A stretch of DNA of 64,000 nucleotides from Cytospora piceicola (Eukaryota; Ascomycota; Sordariomycetes; Diaporthales; Cytosporaceae): contig JALQBC010000058.1 in assembly GCA_023375675.1 (NCBI GenBank), positions 119,417 to 183,416 on the forward strand. Reading direction: 5' to 3'. Below, piece by piece: positions 47,816-58,320 of the stretch. The translations under genes were made by a program, and so were the position numbers. Positions within the stretch are counted from its first letter, which is position 1. Every line of letters begins with the position of its first letter. The notes beneath the pieces were generated by a model. The model did not search any database. It saw only the letters and a program-made list of their open reading frames with translations, and had not been told where the DNA came from.

Positions 47816-48339
47816 ATGTCAGACGAGACTGAAGTGGTTGTTGGTAAGCCTACATTGGAATCCCATTGCAACATCTCAAATCTAACCTAATCAATGGAAA
47901 ATAGGAGCCCTTGTCAGGCTTGATCAGCCAAAGAAAGGAGAGACTACATGGGTCGCTACGCAGACTCAGAATCTTCACAGTCTCCCCCCGCCTGGAGACG
48001 CCAATGGGCGCCATGAGTTTCGCTGGTCTTTAGGGCCGATAACAGTAAGTCAAATTTGAGGATTTGAAGGAGACACTGATTGCTAATATCTTATAGCTCG
48101 TCGGATATATTGAGACTGATACATATGGGATCGGTGTCTCTGTCACCGTCGCTGGCATCTCTGTCGGGAATATCTACGGAAACCTGAAGGACGGTGTTGG
48201 TCTCAAGATAGACCTGTTCGTCGTTAAAGGGAGCATCTCGTTCTCCCTGAAGGATGGACATGAGCTCTGGGTTCATCTGGATGTTAAGATTACTTTCGAC
48301 GGCAATTACAGCGGTGACTACAAGATCATCGGTTGGTAA
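47816..48339 (+). CDS. Small beta-rich hypothetical protein, 136 aa, three exons
   Basis: Exons 47816-47843, 47905-48044 and 48097-48339 join with GT-AG introns of 61 and 52 bases and phases that close exactly. The product starts MSDETEVVVGALVRLDQP. Its second half alternates hydrophobic and polar residues in strand-like blocks (YGIGVSVTVAGISVGNIYG, SFSLKDGHELWVHLDVKITF) and ends KIIGW. It has no cysteine, signal peptide or membrane helix, so it is probably an intracellular beta-sandwich or beta-prism protein. I do not recognise a named family. The precise intron structure and strand-like patterning make a real gene likely. It lies 0.7 kb from the terpenoid P450, but no functional link is shown. 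Confidence 0.7.
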
Positions 48340-49000
48340 AACATGTCGATCACAAGCGAAAGGTTGAGATAGACTTGTACACGGGTATTATGACTCATCC
48401 AACATGCGGTTAATAGGAAGACTACTCCTGTGTAGAACACACAAGTAAGCGCCAAGGTTCAACACCTGCGCTCGAAGCGATATCTTATGTATTCAATAAG
48501 AAGTACGGCAGATTGACCGACAAATATCGTGTTGTGTATTTGTGAGAGTGAATCTACGCGAATATTCATTTGATGCTGAATGTGTTGCAATGCAAACTAC
48601 TTAATCATGGAGCCAAGTGTTTCTGCTAAGTATTCCTCTGGATGAAAGACTTCCGTGGCTTGAATACCCAGGGAATTCAGTTTTCCGGCGCATCTGCTGA
48701 GGGGAATGGTCATTCAGTGATGCTTAGGGTCAGGGTCCCACACGGATCATGCGATTTGGCTAAGCTATATTAAATCTAGCCCTTCGGAATGAAATCAGAA
48801 GGGCCTGCTTCGTTTCGAAGGACCTGGATGCAACAGTACATGTATCACTCACCAACCAACAGACAACCCATTTGTTTCTAAAATTATCCAAGCAAGGGCG
48901 CTTTTCTTGCGCGTTCTTATTTCACGTAATTTCTTTTCCCTCATTCTAACTTCAATCTTCTTTCCCGAGTTCATGGGCAAAGATTCTGTTTACCCCCGCC
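48340..49000. other. Spacer upstream of the P450 pseudogene
   Basis: About 0.66 kb with no gene. A pyrimidine-rich stretch precedes the P450 ATG, as in fungal 5' untranslated regions. Confidence 0.5.
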
Positions 49001-50813
49001 ATGTTGCTCAAGACTATCATCCTCGTAGGAGCCATATGGGCAGTCACCAAAATAGCCAACAGCCTTTTCCAGTCCAAAACTGGTTTTCCGAGGGTTGGTA
49101 CGAACCCAGGACCTTTCAACCTTCGCACATGGTGGGCTCGGTGGAAATGGTGCAAACGGGGACATGAATATGTGATACGGACATGTCAACAGGTATGGCA
49201 AGATACATGGGCTTTGATAGGGCCGGCGGATTCCCAAGGACTGCTCTACTGGTACTGATCATAATCTGACACACAAAGTCCAAGAACACGAACTATGTTA
49301 TCCAGACGTTGATGGGCGATACCATTGTGCTTGCTCCTAAGTTCCTCAATGAGCTCAACATGCTTCCCGAATCCAAGCTGAGCTCGACTGCGGCCTTAGT
49401 GGACAGCGTCATGGGCGAATACAATGGCGTGGATCTCCTTTTGCAAGATCATTTGACCTCCGATATCTGCAGGGGCCCTTTCACAAGAAACCTACGTAAG
49501 ATAGTCAAGAGTATGATGGAAACCCTGTTCTAAATGCTAATTCAGCGGCGAGATTTGTCTCAATCATGGCTGAAGAGCTTCAAGCTGCCATGGCGGAATC
49601 ACTTGGCCATAACACAGTTGGAGGTGAGTTGTGTACACTCTTTCAGTGTCTATCTGACGTTGGGTGACTGACCCCAGAGTCTACGAATGCCACATCAGAG
49701 CCAGTAGTCTGCTACGATCTTCTGGTCTCCTTTATTCACCGTATCTCATCCTTGGTCTTTGTCGGCAAGGCTTACTGCCACAGTTCGATCTGGACCAGCG
49801 CCGTAACAACCTTGCCTATCGATGTTGAGATTACTAAGTTCCTCCTGCTGCCATTCCCAGCTTTTATTCGTCGCTTTATTGCACCCCTGATCCTACATCG
49901 AGATCGCATTTTTCGCTAACGCATTGCAGTGCGCGACCTCCTCTTTCCTTCGTCAGAGAACATTGCGGTGCGAGAAGAACCTAGCGTGATGAAACTACTT
50001 ATAGAAAGTGGGAAAGATACAGATCCAGACAGTATAACAGCCAGACTTCTGCTCTTAACGGCTGCTGCGGTAAGTCTACCCCCAGACTCGTCAGGGCAGG
50101 TTGAAGTCCGATCTGTGGCTGATAGTGCGACATCCTCAGCTCTATACATCATCCATGGCGATAACACACGCGATATTCGATCTCTGCGCCATGCCAGAGT
50201 ATATCGAGCCGTTGCGGGCTGAAGCGTAAAGAGCTCTCGCTCAAGAAAATGGAGAATGGCAGTTCTCGGCTATCAAAAACCTGCGTCGGCTGGACAGTTT
50301 CCTTAAGGAATCCCAGCGTGTGAATCAGTCCACATTTCGTAAGCAGCGTACCGCTCCCAAAATGAGGCGACGTGATGTCAATGACTGAACATACTTCTAG
50401 TCGGCTTCGATCGCAAGGTCATGTCTCCTATCAAGCTGTCTGATGGCAAGACCTTCCTTCCACGCGGGTCCTCAATCGTCATACCTGGAGGACCCATGTC
50501 ACGGGACTCGACATTCTACGATGATCCTTGGCACTTTGATGGTCTCCGCTTCTATAAAACAGACGAGGATGGAGACTTAGGCTCTATGAGTACACAGCAG
50601 GAGTATACAGGTATCGAGCCGGGAAACCTTTTCTGGGGGAACGGCAGGTTCACCTGTCCGGGGCGATGGTATGCAGCCACCATGATCAAACTGATCGTGG
50701 CAAATTTGCTGCTCGGTTACGACATTTCGTTCCCTCCCGGCCAGACGGAACGGCCGGCGAACACTAAGTACGACACTGAGGTGCACCCGGATTCGAGCAA
50801 AAGATTGTTCTGA
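49001..50813 (+). pseudogene. Cytochrome P450 gene with two in-frame TAA codons
   Basis: Six exons can be assembled with GT-AG borders and matching phases: 49001-49192, 49279-49495, 49546-49623, 49678-50069, 50140-50338 and 50401-50813. The 496-codon frame shows a membrane anchor (residues about 2-20), the I-helix segment ending LTAAALYTSSMAITHA, the ExxR motif KESQR and the haem loop WGNGRFTCPGRW. It resembles fungal terpenoid-modifying P450s. Two TAA codons interrupt it, at 49917-49919 (after HRDRIFR) and at 50227-50229 (after LRAEA). Both could derive from CAA by one C-to-T change. A weak GTCGCT-donor intron (49870-49928) could remove the first stop at the cost of typical P450 sequence. 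I see no intron that removes the second. Probably a recent pseudogene. Confidence 0.8.
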
Positions 50814-52102
50814 GAAGGCGTAGCTCCTGACACCCATCGGCGGCAGTCACCGCTTTTCAGGGGTCTTTGGAAACGTACATCAACCTATACCACAGCTGCA
50901 AGGAACGTGAAGTATCAAGGTCATAAGGGCGATCTTCGCCCAATGGCTCGCCAAAATAATAGACCGAAGCCTGTTCGATGCCAGTATCTCTCAAGCGACC
51001 CTTGCTGGTCCTAGCCTTACCTCAATGTTAATCTGAGAGCATTGAAGTCTACCCTAGGGTATCTACCTCCAGCTATACCAACACGCCTTTCGCTCTTCGA
51101 TATATATGACTATGTCCCTCTAATTTACGTGGGTACGCTTCCGCGGCTCCCACGCCCTCCGCTACAGGTTGATTGATTAACTTGTTTTGTTATTAAAACA
51201 CATAGAGCTTATCTATAACTGAAAACTTTAAGGGGGTCACACACTATACATATTGTACTCGATATCATATCGTACATATGTATGATATCGCCACGTAAAC
51301 TATCCCCACCCATGCACCAGGCTGCTCAGTGTATTGATTGACCATATAAAAGAGTCTCAGTGGAATCGGACGGAAATCCGAGGCAGATATCGGTTCCGGC
51401 CCATCGCAGCTTGCATGAACTAGAACGGGATCTACTGCGCGTTCCATTGCTTTGCTGCAGTGCACTCGATCGGCATGCCGCACCAGAGACTCGATGATTT
51501 CTTGATTCCCATTGTCCACTGCCCTTGACAAAGTTAGTCCTCCTCTTACACGAGGGACGGCGTGGGCTAGTAAGTTCGCATCAGCGGTAACTCAGAAGCT
51601 GGACACTCCGACATCTCCCAGGACGTATCGAAGCCCTAAACGCTGAAAACGCAGTGATATGACCCAAGGAATCCGGGAGGATGTCTGGATTTTAGCCGAT
51701 GATTAGTAGGAAGCGTTAAACGTGTATAGTTGTTCCAATGCACAAAGAGGCTCAGCAGCATAGAAAGTCGGTTTAGAAAGGTCAAAAGGTTGCTTCCGTT
51801 CGGGATAATGGAAGAGGTGCCCGCCTTGACAACTAGTATAGCCAAGGTAACTTCCTTTCATGTCCTAGAAATGAAGTTGACAAGAAGGTGAATGGGTTAT
51901 TAAGCTTCAAGAGCTCCACGTCGGGTAGAGGGACGAAATCAGCTCTCAGAATCGTCTCAAGTATTGTTGTAATGTCGTGATATTCTACGGTACTATACAA
52001 CCCGCCAGTCTATGAAGATATGGACGAATGTTGAACTTGGGAGCTCTAATACAAGTTCACGAGAAAAAAGAAATCGGCTCGTTCGGGAGAATCGTAGTAA
52101 TC
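50814..52102. other. 1.3 kb spacer with a possible ankyrin-like remnant
   Basis: On the minus strand near 51430-51531 the words SRAVDNGNQEIIESLVRHAD resemble one ankyrin repeat, but no flanking repeats or clean gene structure follow. The rest is AT-rich without a supported gene. Confidence 0.3.
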
Positions 52103-53316
52103 CTACGTGAAAGCCTCAGTCTGTTTACCACACCATTCCACAAACCTCGTCGCAACTCCCGTCCCACCCTCAGGTTCCTGTTTCATTGAGGTCTCGAGTC
52201 CTGAAGGAAGACTGCCGAACCTCCCCCACGGATATACATAAGCACCGCTCTTCTCAGGTGTCAACTCAGGGGAAAGTGCTGCCCAGAGCTCCGTGTACGC
52301 CCCAAGCGTGGGTGGACACACCAAGAATGTGTCCTGCAATCGCGAAAGCTGTCAGTAGATTCACATCCAAGTCACGGTTGAAGACCGCCACGCTAGAAGC
52401 CACAGCCCCTCACCGTGATCCAATGGCCCACACCGGTCCAGTGCCGCTGCAATACAGTACGCAAGTTCCCCGGATTGAAAGCCGCATGCACGACGCCCGT
52501 ATCCGGTGTCGTCTTTGCGAGCTCCCGCGCGAAGAAGACATTGCCGACTTTCGTCTGGCCGTAATTGGACGACACGCCTTGATCCTTGGGACCACCATCG
52601 TCATCAATGACGATCCCGTGTGGCTGTGGGCAGTCAAGGTGCACAGCGATGGAAGCAGCCCAGGTTACACGCACGCTGGCTGTTGGGGAGGAGGCGGCGG
52701 TCTTCGTGAGGAGAGGCAGGAGGAGCTGGTAGAGCAGGTAGGGACCTAGACAATTGGTGCCTACCTGTAGATCGTTACCGTGCGCGTCGGTGCTGCCTTT
52801 GGGTGGGTACATGACCTGCGAGTCCACAGGTACATATGTTAGATAGGCGAGCTGTGAATGTGGGGAAAAGTTGCTTGGAATGCGATGATCAGAGGAGACA
52901 TACACCGGCATTGTTCACGAGGACATCAAGGCGCTTGTTCAGAGCAGTAAAGGAGTGGACCGCAGGTTTGATGGTAGAGAGGTCGGACAGGTCAAGATGC
53001 AGGAAATCGACGTGACCGGTGCTCTTGGGCGATGCCCTCCTGATACTCGACATGGCTTTTTGGGCTTTGGAATCAGAACGGCCAGCGATCCAAACAGTCG
53101 CATTGTGGGCGTAGAGAATCTTGCTTAGTTCGAAGCCCACGCCGCATAACCACCCGTCACCAGGAAGACCTACGGTAAATGAGTGCATGCGTCAGAGACA
53201 TGGAATTAAAGGGGGAAGAGGGCAGTTCTACTGACTCTTCCCCTTTGATCGGGACAGTTCTTCTCCGTGATAGGTGCAGCTAGGATGAAGAAGAATTGGC
53301 TGAGAATGTTGCCCAT
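52103..53316 (-). pseudogene. Short-chain dehydrogenase/reductase with a one-base frameshift in the cofactor loop
   Basis: Four exons, 53316-53236, 53169-52904, 52815-52414 and 52333-52103, would give about 326 residues of a classical SDR (retinol-dehydrogenase-like). Exon 1 encodes MGNILSQFFFILAAPI. Exon 2 opens in phase with VFLVTGGYA, the TGxxxGxG cofactor loop, but the next part of that motif (GVGFELSKIL) lies one frame away. Exon 2 measures 266 bases where 267 would keep the frame, so one base is missing at about 53141-53146. The rest is well preserved: NNAG, the catalytic YGQTK, and PGNLRT. Intron phases are otherwise consistent. A sequencing or assembly error is possible. It faces the terpene synthase across a shared upstream region, so it probably belonged to that pathway. 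Confidence 0.75.
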
Positions 53317-54384
53317 AATATAAACCGGATAAAAGTCTCTTGTGACTGAAAGGTTATTGTCTGGTCAAGGCGATTTGAAAGAGTTGGGCTTTTGACGGTC
53401 GTCAATCTCGTCCCATTTATTATCCCACTCTTGCATGTCCTGTGCGTGTTGGTCCTGTGCGTGTTGGTCCTATGCGTGTTGGTCCTATGCCGTACTTGGA
53501 AGATATCAAGTGCTAATTAAAGTACATATCTAAACTTTCGTGTGACTAAGAGCCACAGTGACAGATAAGCAACCACATAGAAACGGTGTTTCCGTCATCC
53601 TCCAATACCGGTCACCATGCCACAAGTCTACAAGACCGTAAGAGAGGTGGCACACATGTATGGTGCTTTGTAACTTTGAATGTTATCCAATCAGGACTCC
53701 CAATGCCTGCATGTACCCAGGTGCCACGCATCGTGTATGCAGGTGCTCAGTAAGTTCATAGGGTTACTGAGCAACATTAAGATACGTACTCATGTACTAC
53801 CTGCCTAGATAGGTATGTTTTCGTGAGAATTTAATGTGATGAAGTGTCATGAAATGCTCAAGGCTGTTTGCCCAGGGTGAGTTTGAGCAGCCGTAAATTT
53901 GATCAGAATAAGTCACCTCAAGGTCCAATGAATGATTCAACTCAAAATATATGATTTACTCTTATACCCTACATTTCCATACTTGCAACATTATCTGAAA
54001 ATCAAGAGAAGGTTTGAATCCAAATATAAACCAATAGTAAGACCGGTTACACCGCTCTGAATAAACCATGACAAGTTACATATGTAGTGTCGTCGCACTT
54101 AAACTTGGATACCCTATGAGGTGACTCGTAAATACTCGGCTAGGTACTTGAACAGTTACCTAGATGTAGTACCGGTATCGAGTCCGACGTCTGAAAACCT
54201 TGAAATGCCTGCATAATCACGCATCACATTTGATGTAGCAGACCAGGATGCACAGTGCTCACAGGCCCACGGTATGATGTAGCGACCTCAGGCCTTGACC
54301 CTTCTTGTTGAGTACATATACAGGCTGCCATCCCCTTGGTAGAGCTGTGGATTCAAGCAAGATTGCATGCATTTCGAGAGAGGA
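53317..54384. promoter_or_regulatory. Divergent upstream region of SDR and terpene synthase
   Basis: About 1.07 kb between genes read away from each other. It should hold both promoters. It contains the 15-base minisatellite at 53437-53491 and several short TACATATGTA/TAGGTA words. No coding sequence is seen. Confidence 0.5.
53437..53491. repeat. Minisatellite, 15-base unit, about 3.7 copies
   Basis: The unit GTCCTGTGCGTGTTG is repeated at 53437, 53452 and 53467 (with one G-to-A change), followed by a partial copy from 53482. It lies about 120 bases upstream of the dehydrogenase start. Confidence 0.9.
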
Positions 54385-56029
54385 ATGGATGTCCTGCAGC
54401 CACCCCCTCGAGGTGTCATTTTTGACCTTGGCGATGTCCTTTTCACCTGGTCCGCCAATACGAAGACGACTATTCCTGCTCGAAAGTTAAGAGAGATTCT
54501 CTCAACACCTGTCTGGCATAGCTATGAGCGTGGTGAGGTCACTCGGGATTCATGCTATGAGTTGAGTGCTCGACAATTATCCCTCCAGGCTTCTGAGATC
54601 GCCGAGGCTTTCGCCCAGGCACGCGAGTCTCTGCAACCTAATTATGCCATTGTTTCTTTCCTTCGCGGGCTGAAGGTTGATCCTTCAATCCAAGTGTATG
54701 CAATGTCCAATATCGGCAGGGAAGACTTTGAGGAACTCGCAACAAAGATGGACTGGCTGCTTTTTGATCATGTGTTTACTTCAGGAGCGGTGGGCAAGCG
54801 AAAGCCAGAACCGGGATTCTACCGCCACGTCCTGGACCAGATCGGCTTGGCCGGCAACCAGGTTGTCCTCATTGACGACAAGGAAGATAATGTCCATGCA
54901 GCACAAGAATTGGGTATTCGGGGATACGTGTTCGGGGACTCGACAGTTCCCACATTGCGCCACATGCTTGACAGTCCAGTCGGCAAGGGCTGGAGATATC
55001 TGTTCCAGAATGCGAAGCAGTGTAACTCAATCACGAACAGCGGAGTTACCTTCGCGGACAATTTCTCGAAACTGCTGATTCTGGACACCTTGCAGGACCA
55101 GTAAGTCGGTGTTCATCTGCAAGATGTGCCAATGAACGTTGTACATATGTACATACTTAAGTAGCCAGCGACTGACGCCATGTTCTTAGAACCCTTGTCG
55201 ATCTCACTTGGGGATCTAGGAGGACCTGGAATTTCTTCACCAGTGAGGAATCTTTTACACATCGGCGAAGTTTGAAAAATGGAGCCACTGATCAAGACGT
55301 GTTTGCCAGATAAACCAGCACTTATTCCGGGAGAGGTATTTTCTGATGATCTTGACACAACATCCCTCGCTCTGAGAGTTCTTCGGCCGTCCTCGACCGA
55401 GACTGCCTCGTCACTTCTTGACACAATGGCTGAATATGTCAACGAGGACGGCGGTTTCCAGGTAAGCCTCCAGTCACTGGGTCGGCCAGAGTGATAACTT
55501 GATAGCAACGCAAATCCTCTCACTAAGCAGCACTCAGACGTATTTCGACCGCGACAAACCTCGAGTGGATCCTATTGTCAGCACAAACATACTCGCCTGC
55601 TTCTATTCCTACAATCGCGGCCACGAGTTCGAACGAACCCTCCAACTTGTACACTCAACGCTCTTGAACCGATCCTACATACAGGGGACCCGGTACTACC
55701 CGTCTCCAGATTGCTGTCTGGGCTTTATTGGGCGTCTACTGCGGTCTTCGCGCGATCCCCATCTCCATTTGACACTGGGTGCATTGTTGAAGTCTCGAGT
55801 TCGTGAGCGCCTCGGTCTGGACGGCAGCGCATTGGATTTGGCTATGCGTATCATCACGTGCGCCCAGATGGGAGTCGCATGCGAGGACGATCAACGCGCC
55901 TTGCTGGAAATGCAGTGTGAGGATGGGAGCTGGGAAGCTGGCTGGATGTATCAGTATGGGTCTACGGGGGTCAAGATCGGGAACCGCGGGGTGACTACGG
56001 CAATGGCGGTTGCAGCACTATTGTCTTGA
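54385..56029 (+). CDS. HAD-like/DxDTT fusion sesquiterpene synthase (AstC-type, drimane), 470 aa
   Basis: Exons 54385-55100, 55190-55242, 55310-55461 and 55538-56029 join in phases 2, 1 and 0. The N-terminal half is a HAD domain: Asp14/Asp17 in FDLGDVLFTW, MSNIGRED, the Lys of VGKRKPEPGF and LIDDKEDN. The C-terminal half is a class II cyclase beta-like domain with the DxDTT protonation motif (Asp270, Asp272 in DDLDTTS) and a QW-like end (EMQCEDGSWEAGW). In the astellolide enzyme AstC and relatives this fusion protonates and cyclises farnesyl diphosphate to a drimanyl skeleton and removes a phosphate. Intron 2 (55243-55309) is essential because it removes an in-frame TGA. The gene appears complete. 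ATG 54367 is an alternative start. The neighbouring P450 and SDR look broken. Confidence 0.9.
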
Positions 56030-56801
56030 AATATCGCTATACAGACAACGGGAAGAGGAAGCTCAGCGGCAACATCGTGGAGTACATATATATAAGCTTT
56101 GTTCACTTCTGTTGACGTTGATCATTACTAGTTAGATAACAGGTTGATGACATAACACGAAACAAAACACCTGCGCAATGCGGTTGAAGCCGTGTTAGAG
56201 ACAGCAAGGACCAATAGGACAGTGGCAAGGCTCTAGCCTCGAGACTCCACTATGAAGGACCTCGGACAAAGCCCGATGTCGGAAGCATATGGCATCATCA
56301 TCTGATATTCTCAGAATGTTATGTCAAGTCGTCCTCTCAGTTCTCACAGATAATGAGAGTTTTTTGCAAGCAGTAGATAGTAGTCATTGTCAGTCACTCG
56401 TCGCGGAACATTGTAGGAAGCGACTTGGAGAGACCAGAAAGAAAGCGAGGTGCAGCCGTGAGTCTGACTTATCAGAAAGTGATGATACTGATGAGAGAAG
56501 GCAACATGTTACTAGAATACTACACCCTGCCTTCCCATTCAAGTATTTTGACCCAGGAGGCCTTCATATCAATAGCGCCCGAGACGCGTTGACGGTGCAG
56601 TACAAGGAGGGTTAGACAATGTCTGTAACAGCAACCTGGAGCCCCAATGATCTTCATGAGGTCCAGCTGTGTTGCGTGTGTATTTGATGGAAATAGTAAT
56701 TACATAATTATGGCTGCGATGGCTGCTATAGCAACGGGCAGATTTTGTTTGCAACACCCGATGGGAGACGCGTTCATTCCCCGTAGGAAACCGAGACCAC
56801 T
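56030..56801. other. Spacer with a doubtful 108-codon frame
   Basis: A plus-strand open frame at 56289-56615 encodes 108 Ser/Asp/Arg-rich residues with no known domain. It could be chance or a species-specific gene. Nothing else is seen between the terpene synthase and ERG3. Confidence 0.3.
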
Positions 56802-57897
56802 CTATTCCTTCTTGGGCTTCTTGATGGGGTTGCCCTGCTCGTCTACGAGTCCCTTGGCCCGCATCACCTTGAGGGCATCATGAAGAGGGTCGAGCGAAGG
56901 GTCCGGCGCCTTGTGCGAGCCGAAGTAGGTGTCGGCCCAGGTGAAGTATTGTCCGTAGTTGACGGTGAAGTACATGTGGTGGAGGGTGTGATGCGCGGGG
57001 CTGTTGATGAACTTCTCGACCCAGTGACCCGTGATCATGTCGCCGTCGTGGATGAGGATGGTCCAGATCTGGACGGCCACAAACAGGGCCATGTACAGAT
57101 ATCGCTGGATTGGGAAGATGAACGGAAACACGCTTTTGTCGAATGTTAGCTGGAGGTGCGGCAAGCAGCCGTGCTGAAAAGGTGAGGGGGACTCACTGGT
57201 ATGGCAGAGACTGCACATATCCGTCAAGCGGGTGGAAAGCCAGGGCAGCGAACGGTGTGGGAACTAGTGTTGATGTATCGTCAGTAACCCGGTGGTACCG
57301 CTGGCGCATGCCGGATTTGCAAGGGACAGAATGCGACTCACTGATCCATTTGTGATGTGGCTTGTGGATGTACTTGTAGACACTGGGGTGATGCTCCAGG
57401 CGATGAATCCAGTAGATACCGATATCGTTGAAGGCCATGTACAGCACCATGGACATCACCAGCCAGGTGTAGCCATACTCTCCTACATCGGCATAGAGCA
57501 GGCTCTTGCCACGAACCTCGGCTAGGAACCAGGGCAGGGTCAGGATGTTGATCCACGGAATGGCGGACAGCGACGACTTGATCTCCTGGCGGACTTGGTT
57601 CTTCAGGAAGCGGGGATGGTACTCGACACGTCGGTCATATATGGTGTAGTAGGACAGAGCGCTGAAGATGAGGTAGAGAGAGGTCGCTCCAAACTGCGTG
57701 ATGGCCAGAAGGGATATGATCTGGCGATAGATGTTGTCCCGCGGCCACAGGGACTCAGGGGCCACGCTGGGGAGACTCGAGCCGGGACTTGAATACGTCC
57801 CGTTGCCCAGGTCGGCGACGGTGCCGGGACGAGGTAGGGCCCAAGCATAGGCCTTGTCCAGTATGAGAGGATCAAGCAGCTCGAGGGCCAAATCCAT
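56802..57897 (-). CDS. ERG3: Delta7-sterol 5(6)-desaturase, ERG3-like, 317 aa
   Basis: An ER-membrane di-iron enzyme of ergosterol synthesis that introduces the C5-C6 double bond. Exons are 57897-57342, 57263-57197 and 57132-56802. The histidine clusters of the fatty-acid-hydroxylase superfamily are present: HRLEHH and HKPHHK (residues about 160-185) and HHTLHH near 265. Also seen are the family word WIIPTPFAAL across splice 1 and LPYHVFPFIFP across splice 2. Several membrane helices lie between residues 60 and 165. The C-terminus is Lys-rich (PIKKPKKE). Fungi often carry several ERG3 paralogues, so this may be one of them. Adjacent to the terpenoid locus by position only. Confidence 0.93.
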
Positions 57898-58212
57898 CGT
57901 GAATGAGTGGCACGACGCTTTTAGCGGCGAGTGCGGCTTGTTGAGAGCTAGCGGCGTCGCGGATGCAGGTGAGTTGTTGTGTGTGGAACGAGCAAGATTA
58001 AAGATAAACAGTCAATGTGATCAAGGGAGCAAGCGAACAGCTAATCTCAATTGATGTCTGCTGGGTTTTTTTTTATGTCCCCTGCACATTTGCTTACATA
58101 GGGGGTGGGTCAAAAACTTCCGATAACGGGAAATTAGCTGGCTACAAAGGGAAACGGGAGAACAGGGTCGAGGATATGTAAGTATGTACGCTATCGAGAC
58201 AAAAAATAATTT

Positions 58213-58320
58213 GACAACAGTGAGACTCGAACTCACGCCCCTTTCGAGACTACGAATGAAGATTCTTCATATGAAGAAATCGCCTGAACGTAGCGCCTTA
58301 GACCACTCGGCCATGTTGCC
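58213..58320 (-). tRNA. tRNA-Leu(CAG) with a 27-base intron
   Basis: The minus-strand sequence folds as a class II tRNA. The acceptor arm GGCAACA pairs with TGTTGTC (one G-U). The D arm is GCC...GGC, and the anticodon stem CTACG/CGTAG encloses TTCAGG plus an intron. The anticodon CAG is at 58286-58284, and the intron at 58282-58256 sits one base after it. A long variable arm (TCTCGAAAGGGGCG region) and the T arm (GTGAG TTCGAGT CTCAC) follow. It reads CUG codons. The intron contains a perfect 16-base palindrome, TTCTTCATATGAAGAA. Confidence 0.92.

Noticed and set aside
51265..51531. Ankyrin-repeat gene
   Set aside because: Only one repeat-like segment is present, without neighbouring repeats or gene structure.
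55273..55275. In-frame TGA in the terpene synthase
   Set aside because: It lies inside a 67-base intron (55243-55309). Splicing joins RTWNFFT to KPALIPGE in correct phase, so the gene is not broken.
1..56029. One large meroterpenoid cluster
   Set aside because: About 20 kb of core genes separates the polyketide and terpene parts and no prenyltransferase is seen.
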